Shown one piece after another: positions 32,969-41,996 of a DNA stretch of 50,976 bases (within the stretch, counting starts at the first letter, position 1; every line of letters starts with the position of its first letter). A model generated the notes under the pieces. That model was not told the DNA's origin, searched no databases, and saw nothing but the letters and a program-made list of their open reading frames with translations. Both the position numbers and the translations under genes were made by a program. The DNA lies in NCBI GenBank assembly GCA_903895595.1, contig CAITUP010000008.1, positions 1 to 50,976 of the forward strand, given 5' to 3'. The stretch comes from an uncultured Acetobacteraceae bacterium. Its GTDB lineage: Bacteria > Pseudomonadota > Alphaproteobacteria > Acetobacterales > Acetobacteraceae.

Positions 32969-34453
32969 TCAGCCGGCCGCCCAAGCGCTGCATATCGGGA
33001 CGACATCGTCCGGCGGCGTGCCACGCCGCACCAGCGCGGCGAGCCACCGGGCCAAACCGGCATGCTTGACCGCTTTCGGATCGACGACCTCGATAACCTG
33101 CATCATGCCCTTATCTTCATGCTTGAGGACATGGCAGTGATACATGAACTTGCCGACGATATCCGGGTTGAGGAACGCGAGGCGAATCTTGACCGATCCA
33201 CGTTCCGGCACGCGCACCGTGTCCAGCAGCCCCTCGAACGGCACCGGCTTGTCGTTCACCGCCATCACCTGGAACGGCAGCTGATGAATGTGGAACACAT
33301 GCATGTCGTCGGAGTCGTTGCGGATCGTCCAATCTTCGACATCGCCGAGATTGACGCGCGTATCGACACGCGCGTGATCGAACAGCCGGTCGTTCATGAA
33401 GAATTTCTCGGAATCCTTGGACTGCGTGAACACGAAGGTCCGAAACGATTTGGGTGATAACTGCGACAGGTCTTCCAGTTTCGGTGCCGTGGGCTTCGGC
33501 GCGCTGACGGCGGCGCCGCCGATCGTCACATGGCCGATGGTGCGGTTGGGCGACATCTTGTCGTCCTGTCCGGTCAGAACGTTGCGGGCAACCAGCCCGT
33601 AAACCCCCGGCGCCCCGCCGGTCACCAGCACATCCAGGCGCGACGCCGGGCCGATATCCAGAACCTCGGCTTCCACCGGCGCCGGCACCAAATTGCCGTC
33701 CCGCGCGACCACGGTGAATTTATGTCCGTCCAGCGCCAGATGCGCCGCGAGGTTGGAGCTCTGATTGCCGACATGCCACAGGACGGCTTCACCCGGCCGC
33801 ATGGCTTCTTCGATGTTGGTCTGGCCGTTGATTGTCGCGATGACGCCATGCCATTCCTCGGCGATCTTCGGATCTTCGCTATCGTCCATTTCCACCGTTT
33901 TCAGGGTAAACAGACGCTCCCTAACCGCACCGAGGTTCGGCACCCGGTTGGCGAGGCCTTCGACGATCAACGCACCGCTCAGCCCCAATCCCACCTGCTT
34001 TTCCGACAGCCCGTGCGGATGGGCGTGGTACCAGTATGTTCCCGGCGGCTGATCGCGGGGGATTTTGACCTCGTAATCGAAATCCTTTCCGGCGGGGACC
34101 AGCAGATGCACATTGTCGCTATTGCCGCGCGGTGAGGTCTGCATGCCATGGAAATGTAGGTTGGACGGTTCGGCCAGTCGGTTTTGAAAGTGCACCCGCA
34201 ACTTGTCGCCCGGCCAAAGCCGCAGCACGGGGCCCGCGAATATTCCATTATACGCGATTGTATCGACGGAAACGCCGTCGAAATTCGTCTTGCCGGTCTT
34301 TGCCTCCAACGTGACGGACAGGATGCCGTCATGGGCGACCGATTCCGGCACGTCGCTCAAAGGCGGCGGATTGGGTTCGGCCGAGGCGGCAATGATCGCG
34401 CCGCCGAGGCTCGCCAGAAGCGCGGCCGGAATCAGAAACCGCGGACGGATCAT
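32969..34453 (-). CDS. Multicopper oxidase (periplasmic)
   Basis: This 494-residue exported protein contains all four copper motifs of multicopper oxidases: LHFHG (His100, His102), YHAHPHG (143-148), HIHQLPF (388-394) and [12 protein letters not shown] (439-450; Cys440 type-1 ligand, Met450 axial). Signal peptide 1-24. It oxidises a phenol, Cu(I), Fe(II) or similar donor and reduces O2 to water in the periplasm. No Met-rich CueO/CopA-type insert is seen, so a copper-resistance role is not specifically indicated. Its ATG overlaps the chemoreceptor stop (ATGA), placing it last in an operon with two cupredoxins and a cytochrome-porin that could deliver electrons to it. The C-terminus has an extra ~30 residues including a Cys. 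Confidence 0.93.
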   Translation of the reverse strand: MIRPRFLIPAALLASLGGAIIAASAEPNPPPLSDVPESVAHDGILSVTLEAKTGKTNFDGVSVDTIAYNGIFAGPVLRLWPGDKLRVHFQNRLAEPSNLHFHGMQTSPRGNSDNVHLLVPAGKDFDYEVKIPRDQPPGTYWYHAHPHGLSEKQVGLGLSGALIVEGLANRVPNLGAVRERLFTLKTVEMDDSEDPKIAEEWHGVIATINGQTNIEEAMRPGEAVLWHVGNQSSNLAAHLALDGHKFTVVARDGNLVPAPVEAEVLDIGPASRLDVLVTGGAPGVYGLVARNVLTGQDDKMSPNRTIGHVTIGGAAVSAPKPTAPKLEDLSQLSPKSFRTFVFTQSKDSEKFFMNDRLFDHARVDTRVNLGDVEDWTIRNDSDDMHVFHIHQLPFQVMAVNDKPVPFEGLLDTVRVPERGSVKIRLAFLNPDIVGKFMYHCHVLKHEDKGMMQVIEVVDPKAVKHAGLARWLAALVRRGTPPDDVVPICSAWAAG

Positions 34454-36321
34454 GCCGCCAACTCCAATGCAGATGTGGTCAAACGATCGAACCATGTCTC
34501 GTCGGCGGGATGAAGCCGCAAACGCAGCAAATCGCCGTCGTGCGCGATGATTGTGCAGGGAATCGGGTCGGTCCCCGACAACGCCATCGTACCGTTTGCC
34601 CCGGCCGGGCACGGCGGATCCGCGACGCAGAACACCGCGGCGCCGTGACGGGCGAGATCGCGGGTTTCCGCCTCTAGCATTCTTTCGCCGATACGCAGCC
34701 TGCATGCGAGCCGCACGGGGGCACGTTCTTCCCCTCGGCGGTTCACGTGGACGGTCGATCCCCGAATGGTGCGGACCACCACGCGTTGCAGCGCCTCCAC
34801 CTGGTCGCGAATCTCCATGGAAACCTCGGTCACCTGGGTCGCGACCGTCCCCGCACCGCGCGCGATGCCGTGAACCCCGGCGATTTCCCTGGCAACCAGG
34901 CGCGTGGCGGTGGTCAGATCGCTCAGGTTGGCGGCGATGTCGCGTGTGGCGTCGTCCTGTCGCGCGACATGGTCGGATACCAATCGCGCGACTTCTTCGG
35001 CCTCCATCAGGGTGGTACCGACGCCGGCGACGGCCCGTTGGGTCAGCGCGACCAAGCTCTGCACTTCGGCAAGGATCGAGGCGATATCGGTCGTGGAATG
35101 CGCGGTTTGCGCTGCGAGGCTTTTGACCTCGTTGGCCACCACGCCGAAACCGCGCCCCGCGTCGCCCGCTCGGGCGGCTTCGATCGTGGCGTTCAGCGCC
35201 AGCAGGTTCGTCTGCCGAGCAATCGAACCGATGATGCTGGCGGCGTCGCCAATGCGATTGGCAGCGCCCGCCAGTCTGGTCACGGACTCCGCCGCTTCCG
35301 ACCCGGCCGAAACGGCGCGCCGGGCGATGTCCGTGGATCGGGTCACGCTGACCGCGATCGCATGCATGGCGTCGGTGATCCGTTCGGCGGCGGTCGCGGC
35401 GGTCTCGCTGCCGCCAAGAGCGCTGTCCGCCTGCGCGCGCACAAGATCGGAGGTGCGCAACAGCCGCGCGACTTCATCGGCCAGTGTCTTGGCCTGGGCC
35501 GCCATGTCGGCCATCCGGTTGCTCGCGGATTGCACGGCCGCGCCGATTTCGTGTTCGACCCGGTCGGCCATGGAGCATAATTCGTTCGTCAGCGCTTGTT
35601 GGCCGCGGGCCTCGGCCTCCCGCTCCTGTTCCCGCATCGCGGCGATTTCCTGGATATTGTCGGCGATGGCACGTTGCATCGTATCGAGTGCTCGCAGCAA
35701 CCGCGCCGGTTCGTCCCGCCCTTTCGCGCGAATGGGATTGTCCAACTTGCCGCCGGCAATCGCGGTGGCAACATCGAGTGCGCGTCGCAGGGGCGGGATG
35801 ACCGAACGCCACAGGATCAGACCGATCGTCGCGACGACGCCGATCACGCCATAGCCGATCCGCCACAACCAATCCCGGCTGCTCCCCACCATCTCCTCCG
35901 CTCGGTCGCGCGCTTCGAGACCATCGGCATCGAAGCGTTTCACGGCCTTGATCAGGGCATCGTCGACGGCGGCCAACTGCGCCGGTGTCGCCGCGTTGCC
36001 AGCCGCACGCACGATTTCCAGACGCTGATTCACCAGATCGACCGCCGCACGGGCGCGGTCGCTGCTGGCGCGTTCGCGGGCAATCGCGAGAAAATCGGCG
36101 ATCTTCGCGACCCGGCGCGGATCGGGGGGAAGTGCCGATTCATAGCGTACGAATTCCCCCTGCGCCTTGCCGATATGGCTGACCCCGACGACCGCGCTGT
36201 CGTAGATATCGATCGCCAAGGCCCCCAAGTCCTGTTGCAGCCTCCAGGCCACGACCCCGCCCGCAGATGGTGCAAGGACGAGGGCAATGCATGCGATCAG
36301 GAACTTGGCTTTCAGGGTCAT
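34450..36321 (-). CDS. Methyl-accepting chemotaxis protein with C-terminal PilZ-like domain
   Basis: The 623-residue protein has TM1 (7-27), a ~125-residue periplasmic helical sensor (28-152), TM2 (153-171), a HAMP domain (~172-225), a signalling coiled coil with the hairpin tip around 362-395 ([26 protein letters not shown]) and, after 520, a PilZ-like domain. That domain has the RxxxR motif (Arg529, Arg533), but the second motif reads DLARHG (555-560), with Ala for the usual Ser, so c-di-GMP binding is uncertain. MCP-PilZ fusions couple taxis to c-di-GMP. No che genes are nearby. It lies 8 bases downstream of a cupredoxin gene and overlaps the multicopper oxidase start by four bases. Confidence 0.93.
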   Translation of the reverse strand: MTLKAKFLIACIALVLAPSAGGVVAWRLQQDLGALAIDIYDSAVVGVSHIGKAQGEFVRYESALPPDPRRVAKIADFLAIARERASSDRARAAVDLVNQRLEIVRAAGNAATPAQLAAVDDALIKAVKRFDADGLEARDRAEEMVGSSRDWLWRIGYGVIGVVATIGLILWRSVIPPLRRALDVATAIAGGKLDNPIRAKGRDEPARLLRALDTMQRAIADNIQEIAAMREQEREAEARGQQALTNELCSMADRVEHEIGAAVQSASNRMADMAAQAKTLADEVARLLRTSDLVRAQADSALGGSETAATAAERITDAMHAIAVSVTRSTDIARRAVSAGSEAAESVTRLAGAANRIGDAASIIGSIARQTNLLALNATIEAARAGDAGRGFGVVANEVKSLAAQTAHSTTDIASILAEVQSLVALTQRAVAGVGTTLMEAEEVARLVSDHVARQDDATRDIAANLSDLTTATRLVAREIAGVHGIARGAGTVATQVTEVSMEIRDQVEALQRVVVRTIRGSTVHVNRRGEERAPVRLACRLRIGERMLEAETRDLARHGAAVFCVADPPCPAGANGTMALSGTDPIPCTIIAHDGDLLRLRLHPADETWFDRLTTSALELAA

Positions 36322-36329
36322 GAGTTGGC

Positions 36330-36692
36330 CTATTTTACCGCAATCGTCATTTTCATCTTGGGGTGGATTGCACAGCGCACCGTGAAATTCCCGTCCTTGC
36401 CGAACATGTGTTCGATGGACGTGCCGGGCTTTTGCGATCCTTTGTCGGTTGCTGTGCCATGTTCATCGATAACGTTGATGTTGTGGGTCACGTCGTCGTG
36501 GTTGACGAACTGCACCACATCGCCCTTCGCGACCGACAGATGGGTGCGGCTGAACCTTTGTCCCACCTGATCGACCTCGGCCGAGGCGGCCAAGGCGGCA
36601 CCGCCGGCTAGCATCGTGACAAATGAAACGGCGATCCAATAATTTCTCACGTTGGCGGCATCCCAAGGGTTGGCGATGTCCGGGACGGACAT
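36330..36692 (-). CDS. Plastocyanin-like cupredoxin (second copy)
   Basis: This 120-residue exported protein is a small type-1 copper protein. [12 protein letters not shown] carries the first His ligand (His70, with His65 nearby), and CAIHPKM supplies Cys107, His110 and Met113. The Cys-x2-His-x2-Met spacing is that of plastocyanin/pseudoazurin-like carriers. A hydrophobic export segment ([17 protein letters not shown]) follows a 17-residue N-terminal extension from ATG 36692; a GTG at ~36650 would give a shorter signal. The mature part is very similar to the protein at 36749, evidence of a tandem duplication. It should shuttle electrons in the periplasm. Confidence 0.92.
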   Translation of the reverse strand: MSVPDIANPWDAANVRNYWIAVSFVTMLAGGAALAASAEVDQVGQRFSRTHLSVAKGDVVQFVNHDDVTHNINVIDEHGTATDKGSQKPGTSIEHMFGKDGNFTVRCAIHPKMKMTIAVK

Positions 36693-36748
36693 CGGACAAT
36701 GGGGCCTTAATTAGACCTCCGCCGTATGTCCAGACCGAGCGAGTCACC

Positions 36749-37069
36749 TTATTTCACCGCGACCGTCATTTTCATTTTGGGGTGAATGCTGCACCGCACG
36801 GTGAATTTACCCGCCTTGTCGAACAGCTGCTCGATCGACTCGCCCGGTTTTTGCAGGCCTTTATCCAGGGCGTTATCGTCCTCATCGATCACATTGATGT
36901 TATGCGTGACGTCGTCGTGATTGACGAAACGCACAGCATCCCCGCGCGGGACCGCGAGCGTGGCTTGGCTGAATTTCTGCCCGACCTGATCGATTTCAGA
37001 GGCCCCAGCGTAGCAGATGCCGCTGGCGAGCACGATGGCGGCGGGCGTAACGATCCAGATATGGCGCAT
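36749..37069 (-). CDS. Plastocyanin-like cupredoxin (first copy)
   Basis: This 106-residue periplasmic electron carrier has a signal peptide (IWIVTPAAIVLASGICYAG) and a full type-1 copper site: His56 in HDDVTHNI (His51 nearby), and Cys93, His96 and Met99 in CSIHPKM. From EIDQVGQKFS onward it parallels the downstream paralogue almost residue by residue. It is 22 bases after the cytochrome-porin gene, with AGGAG in the gap, so the two are in one transcript. Such small cupredoxins carry electrons between membrane complexes and soluble oxidases. Confidence 0.93.
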   Translation of the reverse strand: MRHIWIVTPAAIVLASGICYAGASEIDQVGQKFSQATLAVPRGDAVRFVNHDDVTHNINVIDEDDNALDKGLQKPGESIEQLFDKAGKFTVRCSIHPKMKMTVAVK

Positions 37070-37091
37070 GGTTGGAACTCCTTGAGGATGT

Positions 37092-38438
37092 TTAGAAACG
37101 GAACGCGGTCCACAGGCTCAGGAACAGCGCATTGTTGTCTGCCGCTCGGTTGCTGCTGCCGTTGAACTGCGTGTAGGCGACGTATTGCAGCGCGATCCGT
37201 ATGTTCACGGACTGCCACGGAGAATTGGGCTTGCCCCAGGGCACGTAAGCAATCTCTCCGATAAATCCGGCGCTGTTGGGCACGGGTGCGGGCAGGCCGA
37301 AATACAGCGGATTGGCCGCGCCGGAGGTTTGGAAATATTGCACTGTCGGTGTCCAAGTGGCGCCGATGCTGTAGGACACATCGGCGCGCAGGGTATCCAG
37401 ATTTCCGCCTCGGTTGACGCCGGACAGCACGTTGCTGGCCGATAGGCGCTGATCCTCGTGAATCCATGTCGCATGCGCGGAAATCATGTCGCTGACCACG
37501 CTTTTCGTGTCGGCGATCCATTGATAATTGGCGTCGAAGGCGATGTCGGTGAAGCTGTCGGTGCGCCCGGCGCTGCCATCGCCGCCGGGATACAGGCTGG
37601 CATGCAGCCCGTAAGTCCCGACCTGAATATTCTGCCGGTCGCCGTCGAAGCTGTGCTGAAGGGCCAATCGCCAATATGGGATCGGGCCTTTCAACGTGTC
37701 GGTGCCGGAGACGGGAACCTCCCCCAACGCGTTACGGGTATCGCGGCTCAAGCCGCCGTACAAGGCCGCGGCCAGATAAACTGTGTCGTTCCAAAGCGTG
37801 TAGATGCCGGCGCCGCCGACATTATGGGCCAGCGAACCATCGAGCAGCGCCGCGGCGAGAGGCGTCGGGGCCAGTTTGCTGCTGTTGTAGGGAAAGCCCC
37901 AAACCGGCGTGGAGTTCCACAGATCCTCGACCGTGGGGGAATTATTGACGGTCACGCCCCAGACGAGGTCCTGGTCCCAGGGGCTCGCGTCTCGGGCATA
38001 TCGGAAGTCGGCATTGTCCAGATTTACGGTCCGAGCGACCCCGTCGTAGGTGATCTGGACAAAGGACCCGAGATGCGGGGCGAGCTTTCCGGCCAGATAA
38101 ACCGACCCCTGATCGAACGAGGCATTGTCGTTCGGTGCGAACCACCGTGCCGCGCCGCCTTGTTGGTCGGCGTTGGTGTGGGTGTAGGACGTTTGAATCG
38201 TCACCGCGATCGGTGGGCCGTGGGGTTTGCCGTCGGTCGAGGAATAGCCGTACAACTTGAAGTCTCGGGCGAAGGGCTTCAACTGCGGCCCGAACGCGCC
38301 GACGTGGCAGGCGGCACAGGGCTGACCCGTCTGCTCCGCGAAGCTGGGCACGGCTTTGGCCGGCGTGGGCTGCGCCAGCAGGCCAACGAACGCGAACAGC
38401 GCCACGACGACCGGAAACCGCCAACGAACTCGGTCCAT
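37092..38438 (-). CDS. Cyc2-like fused monohaem cytochrome c / outer-membrane porin
   Basis: This 448-residue protein has a signal peptide (1-29, ending AKA), a short cytochrome domain with one haem motif (Cys41-His45, CAACH) in the context VPSFAEQTGQPCAACHVGAFGPQLKPF with RDFKLYGY after it, and then ~380 residues of alternating aromatic-rich strands ending in a C-terminal Phe (LSLWTAFRF), typical of an outer-membrane barrel. FAxQTGxxCxxCH, L-x-x-F-x-R-x-FK-x-x-GY is the pattern I know from Cyc2, the fused cytochrome-porin of Fe(II)-oxidising bacteria. It would place one haem in an outer-membrane pore and pass electrons to periplasmic carriers; two cupredoxins follow directly. Whether its donor is iron is unknown. 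The ATG at 38438 has AGGAGT upstream. Confidence 0.82.
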   Translation of the reverse strand: MDRVRWRFPVVVALFAFVGLLAQPTPAKAVPSFAEQTGQPCAACHVGAFGPQLKPFARDFKLYGYSSTDGKPHGPPIAVTIQTSYTHTNADQQGGAARWFAPNDNASFDQGSVYLAGKLAPHLGSFVQITYDGVARTVNLDNADFRYARDASPWDQDLVWGVTVNNSPTVEDLWNSTPVWGFPYNSSKLAPTPLAAALLDGSLAHNVGGAGIYTLWNDTVYLAAALYGGLSRDTRNALGEVPVSGTDTLKGPIPYWRLALQHSFDGDRQNIQVGTYGLHASLYPGGDGSAGRTDSFTDIAFDANYQWIADTKSVVSDMISAHATWIHEDQRLSASNVLSGVNRGGNLDTLRADVSYSIGATWTPTVQYFQTSGAANPLYFGLPAPVPNSAGFIGEIAYVPWGKPNSPWQSVNIRIALQYVAYTQFNGSSNRAADNNALFLSLWTAFRF

Positions 38439-38604
38439 GAACACTCCTGTGGGGTTGGGCAGGCGGAGTGTCCGAGAAAAAGGTAAAGAAAAGGTTAACG
38501 GAAACGCGGAAATGCAAATTTTTTGCGATGGCCCGCCTAGGGCATCGTGGCTTGCCAGCCGGGAAACCGAGCCTAGTATCCGATGCAAAGCTTGGAGGGA
38601 CGCC
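38439..38604. promoter_or_regulatory. Divergent promoter region of the cytochrome-porin operon and TauD-type gene
   Basis: This 166-base gap holds both promoters. It has an A/G-rich, low-GC tract at 38473-38500, and a perfect dyad GCAAATTTTTTGC at 38514-38526 (arms GCAAA/TTTGC), which is the best operator candidate. No convincing -35/-10 pair can be assigned on either strand. Confidence 0.5.
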
Positions 38605-39486
38605 ATGATCACCGTTCAGCAGTTGCATCCCCTGTTCATGGGAGAGATCGGCAACATCGACCTGCGCCAGCCCCTGGATAAGGACACGGTCGACGCGCTG
38701 TCCGATGGTATTAACAAGCATGCGGTGCTGGTGTTCCACGACCAGTTCATCGACGACGAGCAGCAACAGCAATTCAGCCGCAACTTCGGCGATTTGGAGA
38801 CGACGGTCCGAGCCTATCGCCGCGATTTCGTGCCGCGGCTGGATGTGCACATGGCCGATATCTCCAACCTCGACGAAAACAACCGCGTGTTGCCGGCCAA
38901 CGACCGGCGGCGGTTGAACGCGCTGGGCAACCGGCTCTGGCATTCGGATTCCAGCTTCAAGCGCGTGCCGGCCCGCTTCTCCTTGCTGTCCGCTCGGACC
39001 ATTCCGGCCGAGGGCGGGGAGACCCAATTCGCCGACATGCGCGCCGCCTGGGACGCCATGCCCGACAAGATGAAGGCTCGGGTCGAGGGCATGATCTGCG
39101 AGCACACGCAACTGTATTCCCGCGGCAAGATCGGCTTCACCGACTGGTCGGAGGAAGAGCGCGTCAAAATGGCCCCCGTGCCGCAGCTGATGGTGCGGAC
39201 GCATCCGGGATCCGGCCGCAAATCCATCTTCCTGTCGTCCCACGCCGGCCGCATCCGCGGGATGGAGGAGCCGGAAGCCCGCATGCTGCTGCTCGACCTG
39301 ACCGAGTTCGCGACGCAGCCTCAGTTTGTCTATACCCACGTGTGGAAAGTTGGCGACTTGGTGATGTGGGACAACCGCTGCACGATGCACCGCGCTCGGG
39401 AATACGACGAAACCCAGGTGCGCGATCTGCACCGCACGACGGTGTCCGACGGCCGGCCAACCGTGCCGGAAGAATTGGCGGCGTGA
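38605..39486 (+). CDS. TauD/TfdA-family 2-oxoglutarate-dependent dioxygenase
   Basis: The 293-residue protein has the full Fe(II) site, His113 and Asp115 in LWHSDSSFK and the distal His262 in CTMHRAREYD, followed by RDLHRTTVSD for 2-oxoglutarate binding. The opening ITVQQLHPLFMGEIGNIDLRQPL is close to 2,4-D/alpha-ketoglutarate dioxygenases (TfdA-like). ATG 38605 has GGAGG about 10 bases upstream. It is divergent from the cytochrome-porin operon and heads a plus-strand catabolic run. The substrate is not determinable from sequence. Confidence 0.9.
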   Translation: MITVQQLHPLFMGEIGNIDLRQPLDKDTVDALSDGINKHAVLVFHDQFIDDEQQQQFSRNFGDLETTVRAYRRDFVPRLDVHMADISNLDENNRVLPANDRRRLNALGNRLWHSDSSFKRVPARFSLLSARTIPAEGGETQFADMRAAWDAMPDKMKARVEGMICEHTQLYSRGKIGFTDWSEEERVKMAPVPQLMVRTHPGSGRKSIFLSSHAGRIRGMEEPEARMLLLDLTEFATQPQFVYTHVWKVGDLVMWDNRCTMHRAREYDETQVRDLHRTTVSDGRPTVPEELAA

Positions 39487-39491
39487 CGACC

Positions 39492-40256
39492 ATGGCGCGG
39501 CTGTTTGTCGCGCTGTTGCTGCTGGTGCCGCGGCTGGCGTTGGCCGGCTGCGCACCGATTGCGATGCAGACGCCTCGGGTCTGGTTGGCATCGGCATCGG
39601 ACCCTGCGCTGACGATCGCCTTCCTGGGGCATGCGAGCTTCCTGCTGGAAACGCCCGCCGGCATTCGCGCGGTGACCGACTACAGCGGCATGTTCAGCCC
39701 GCCGGAGCCGCCCGATCTGGTGACCATGAACCACGCGCACGGGACGCATTTCACGCTGCATCCCGATCCGCGCATCCGCCACGTTTTGCACGGCTGGCAG
39801 GAGGGGCCGAAACCGCCCGCCTACGAAACGGTGGTCGGCGATCTCCGCGTGACGAACCTGCCGACCAACCTGCGTGCCTGGGGCGGCGGGACCGAGGTTA
39901 ACGGCAATTCGATCTTCGTTTTCGAAAGCGCCGGCCTGTGCGTGGCGCATCTGGGGCATCTGCACCATTTGCTGGAACCCGCCGATCTGGCGGTGCTCGG
40001 CCGCATCGATGTCGCGATGATCGCGGTGGATGGCGGCTATACGCTCAGTCAGCAGGATGCGCTGGCGGTGATCGGGCAGATCAACCCGCGCGTCGTGCTG
40101 CCCATGCATTATTTCACCTACGACCGGTTGCTGGCCTTCCTGGCGCTGCTGCGCGATACCCACGACATCCAAATACGGGACAATCCGGCCATCGTGCTGT
40201 CCCGCGCCACACTGCCGGAACGGCCGACCGCGATCGCGCTGCCGGGCCCGCACTGA
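39492..40256 (+). CDS. MBL-fold hydrolase, probable lipoprotein
   Basis: This 254-residue protein shows the UlaG-like metallo-beta-lactamase pattern: IAFLGHASFLLETPAGIRAVTDYSG, the MNHAHGTHF block where HxHxDH would be, GLCVAHLGHLHHLL, and MHYFTYDRL. The metal motif reads H-A-H-G-T-H, so the usual Asp is missing. An N-terminal signal with lipobox LAGC (Cys19) suggests a membrane-anchored lipoprotein facing the periplasm. ATG 39492 was chosen; a GTG at 39483 would overlap the dioxygenase stop. It is likely co-transcribed with the dioxygenase and MmgE/PrpD genes. Confidence 0.82.
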   Translation: MARLFVALLLLVPRLALAGCAPIAMQTPRVWLASASDPALTIAFLGHASFLLETPAGIRAVTDYSGMFSPPEPPDLVTMNHAHGTHFTLHPDPRIRHVLHGWQEGPKPPAYETVVGDLRVTNLPTNLRAWGGGTEVNGNSIFVFESAGLCVAHLGHLHHLLEPADLAVLGRIDVAMIAVDGGYTLSQQDALAVIGQINPRVVLPMHYFTYDRLLAFLALLRDTHDIQIRDNPAIVLSRATLPERPTAIALPGPH

Positions 40257-40274
40257 ACTCAGAGGAAACAGAAG

Positions 40275-41639
40275 ATGACCGTCGCCCGTAAACTCGCCGA
40301 ATTCCTGACCGGGGTTTCGGTTTCCGACCTGCCGGCCCAGACGATGGACTACGCGGCGATGATCGTGGCCTCCACCTTCGCGTCGGCCGCGTTCGGGACC
40401 ACGATCGCGTCCGCCCAGATCGTGCGCGATCTGACGAAGGAGCAGGGGGGACGGCCGGATTCGTCCATTTGGTTCGACGCCGGCGCCAAACTGCCGGTCG
40501 CCCAGGCGGCCCGGGTCAACGCAATGCTGAGCGACGCCGCGGCGTCGGACGACAGCGACCTGCGCGCCATCGTCCATGCCGGCACGCCGCTGACCGCGAC
40601 GTCGCTGGCTCTGGCGGAACAGCTGGGATCGTCGGGCGAGGACGTGCTGGCGGCGATCGTCATCGGGTATGAGGCGGCGGGGCGGATCAGCGACCCGATC
40701 TCCTCTGGCTTCCGAGCGCGGGGGTTCCACGGGTGCCATGGCGCGGTGTTCGCTGCCGCCGGGGCCGCTGCCTATCTGATGAAGCTGGATGTGCCGCAGA
40801 CGGCGCAGGCCTATGCGATCGCCGCGACCTCCATCGGCGGGCTGGCGACGGCGGCCGATACGTCGGTGGCGCGGGAGTACCATGCCGGGCTGGCGGTACA
40901 GCTGGGGATCCAAGCCGCTCAGGCGGCGCAGCGCGGCTATCTGGCGGAGGAGAGCATCCTGGAAACCTACCAAGGGTTCTTCGAGGTCTATGGCGCCGAC
41001 AACGGCGCCGCTGCGGGCGAGCAGGCGCTGGCCGGCATGGGCGAAAGCTGGGACATCGTCACCGACATGGCGATCAAGCTGGTGCCCGGCGGGCACCCTT
41101 ATCACTCGCTGGCGGAAGCCGCCGCGAAGGCGGTCAAGGCCGGCGGGTTCTCGGTGGGCGAGATCGCCTCCATCGAAGTCTCCCGGCCGGGCTTTACCAA
41201 GCTCGGTGGGCCGAAATACCCGGCGGACCTGATCGATATGGCGCACAGCCCGCATTACTTCGTGGCGGCCGGGGCGGCGGACGGGACGTTCGGCTGGGCC
41301 AATGCCAGCCCGGAGAAGATCGCCGATCCGGTTATTCATGGGCTGATCGACAAGGTGCGCGTCGGGCCTCAGCCGACCGAACACGCGGCGTTGTACCGGC
41401 AAGGGTCCACGGTGACGGTGACGGCCACGGACGGACGGTTTGCCCGCAGCACGGTGCTGCTGCCGTATGGCTCCGGCGCGCTGGGCATTGACTGGGCGGA
41501 TATCGAGGCGAAGTATCGTACGCTGATGCCGGCCTCCGGCCTGGGTTCGGAAGCCATCGAGGCCAGCCTGAAGGCGGCGCGCGGGCTGCGGCAAGCGGCG
41601 AATGTTTCGGGACTGATCGCGCTGTTGCGCGGCTTCTAG
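40275..41639 (+). CDS. MmgE/PrpD family protein
   Basis: This 454-residue protein matches the MmgE/PrpD fold of 2-methylcitrate dehydratase and related dehydratases or epimerases. Typical blocks are VARKLAEFLTGVSVSDLP at the start, NAMLSDAAASDDSDLRAIVHAGTPL, IGYEAAGRISDPI, GFHGCHGAVFAAAGAAAYL and VPGGHPYHSLAEAAAKAV. In alphaproteobacteria such genes often sit in catabolic operons with TauD- or amidohydrolase-type genes and rarely act on methylcitrate; the actual substrate is unknown. It starts 18 bases after the MBL-fold gene. Confidence 0.92.
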   Translation: MTVARKLAEFLTGVSVSDLPAQTMDYAAMIVASTFASAAFGTTIASAQIVRDLTKEQGGRPDSSIWFDAGAKLPVAQAARVNAMLSDAAASDDSDLRAIVHAGTPLTATSLALAEQLGSSGEDVLAAIVIGYEAAGRISDPISSGFRARGFHGCHGAVFAAAGAAAYLMKLDVPQTAQAYAIAATSIGGLATAADTSVAREYHAGLAVQLGIQAAQAAQRGYLAEESILETYQGFFEVYGADNGAAAGEQALAGMGESWDIVTDMAIKLVPGGHPYHSLAEAAAKAVKAGGFSVGEIASIEVSRPGFTKLGGPKYPADLIDMAHSPHYFVAAGAADGTFGWANASPEKIADPVIHGLIDKVRVGPQPTEHAALYRQGSTVTVTATDGRFARSTVLLPYGSGALGIDWADIEAKYRTLMPASGLGSEAIEASLKAARGLRQAANVSGLIALLRGF

Positions 41640-41665
41640 ACGATTGCAAGGTGAGGAGACTAGAG

Positions 41666-41983
41666 ATGGCGAGTATAGTCATGTTGAAACACCGGGACAG
41701 CGGTCTGGTGAAGCGCGGCTTCTACGGTTTTTCATGGACGACGCTGTTTTTCGGGTTTTTCCCGGCGTTGTTTCGCGGCGATTTCATCACCTTTCTGGGC
41801 GGCTTCGCGGTTCTGATCGTGTTGGGGATTTTTACGATCGGCATCGGTACCGGTATCGCCATGATCGTCTGGGCGTTTTGGTACAACAAATATTACACCC
41901 GCAAATTGCTGGAACGCGGCTACGTGTTCGCCGATGCCGAGGGTGTGGTAGCCGAAGCCAAGGCCAAGCTTGGCGTGGCTTGA
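41666..41983 (+). CDS. Small inner-membrane protein (DUF2628-like?)
   Basis: This 105-residue protein has two hydrophobic stretches (WTTLFFGFFPALFRGDFITFLGGFAVLIV... then GIGTGIAMIVWAFWYN) followed by KYYTRKLLERGYVFADAEGV. The layout and the YYTRKLLERGY block resemble small DUF2628-type membrane proteins of unknown function. GAGGAG about 8 bases before the ATG at 41666 supports this start. It sits between MmgE/PrpD and the amidohydrolase with short gaps, so it is likely in the same transcript, but nothing ties it to their chemistry. Confidence 0.72.
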   Translation: MASIVMLKHRDSGLVKRGFYGFSWTTLFFGFFPALFRGDFITFLGGFAVLIVLGIFTIGIGTGIAMIVWAFWYNKYYTRKLLERGYVFADAEGVVAEAKAKLGVA

Positions 41984-41996
41984 TCGGGAGCATACC

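Noticed and set aside
32969-34453. Copper-resistance oxidase CueO/CopA as a firm call for the multicopper oxidase
   Set aside because: The Met-rich segment typical of those proteins is not seen, and no copper exporter or CopB-type gene is near; only the general family is supported.
39330-41594. 754-codon open frame on the minus strand
   Set aside because: It is antisense to the MBL-fold and MmgE/PrpD genes, which have clear family motifs; its translation is Arg/Gln/His-rich shadow sequence.
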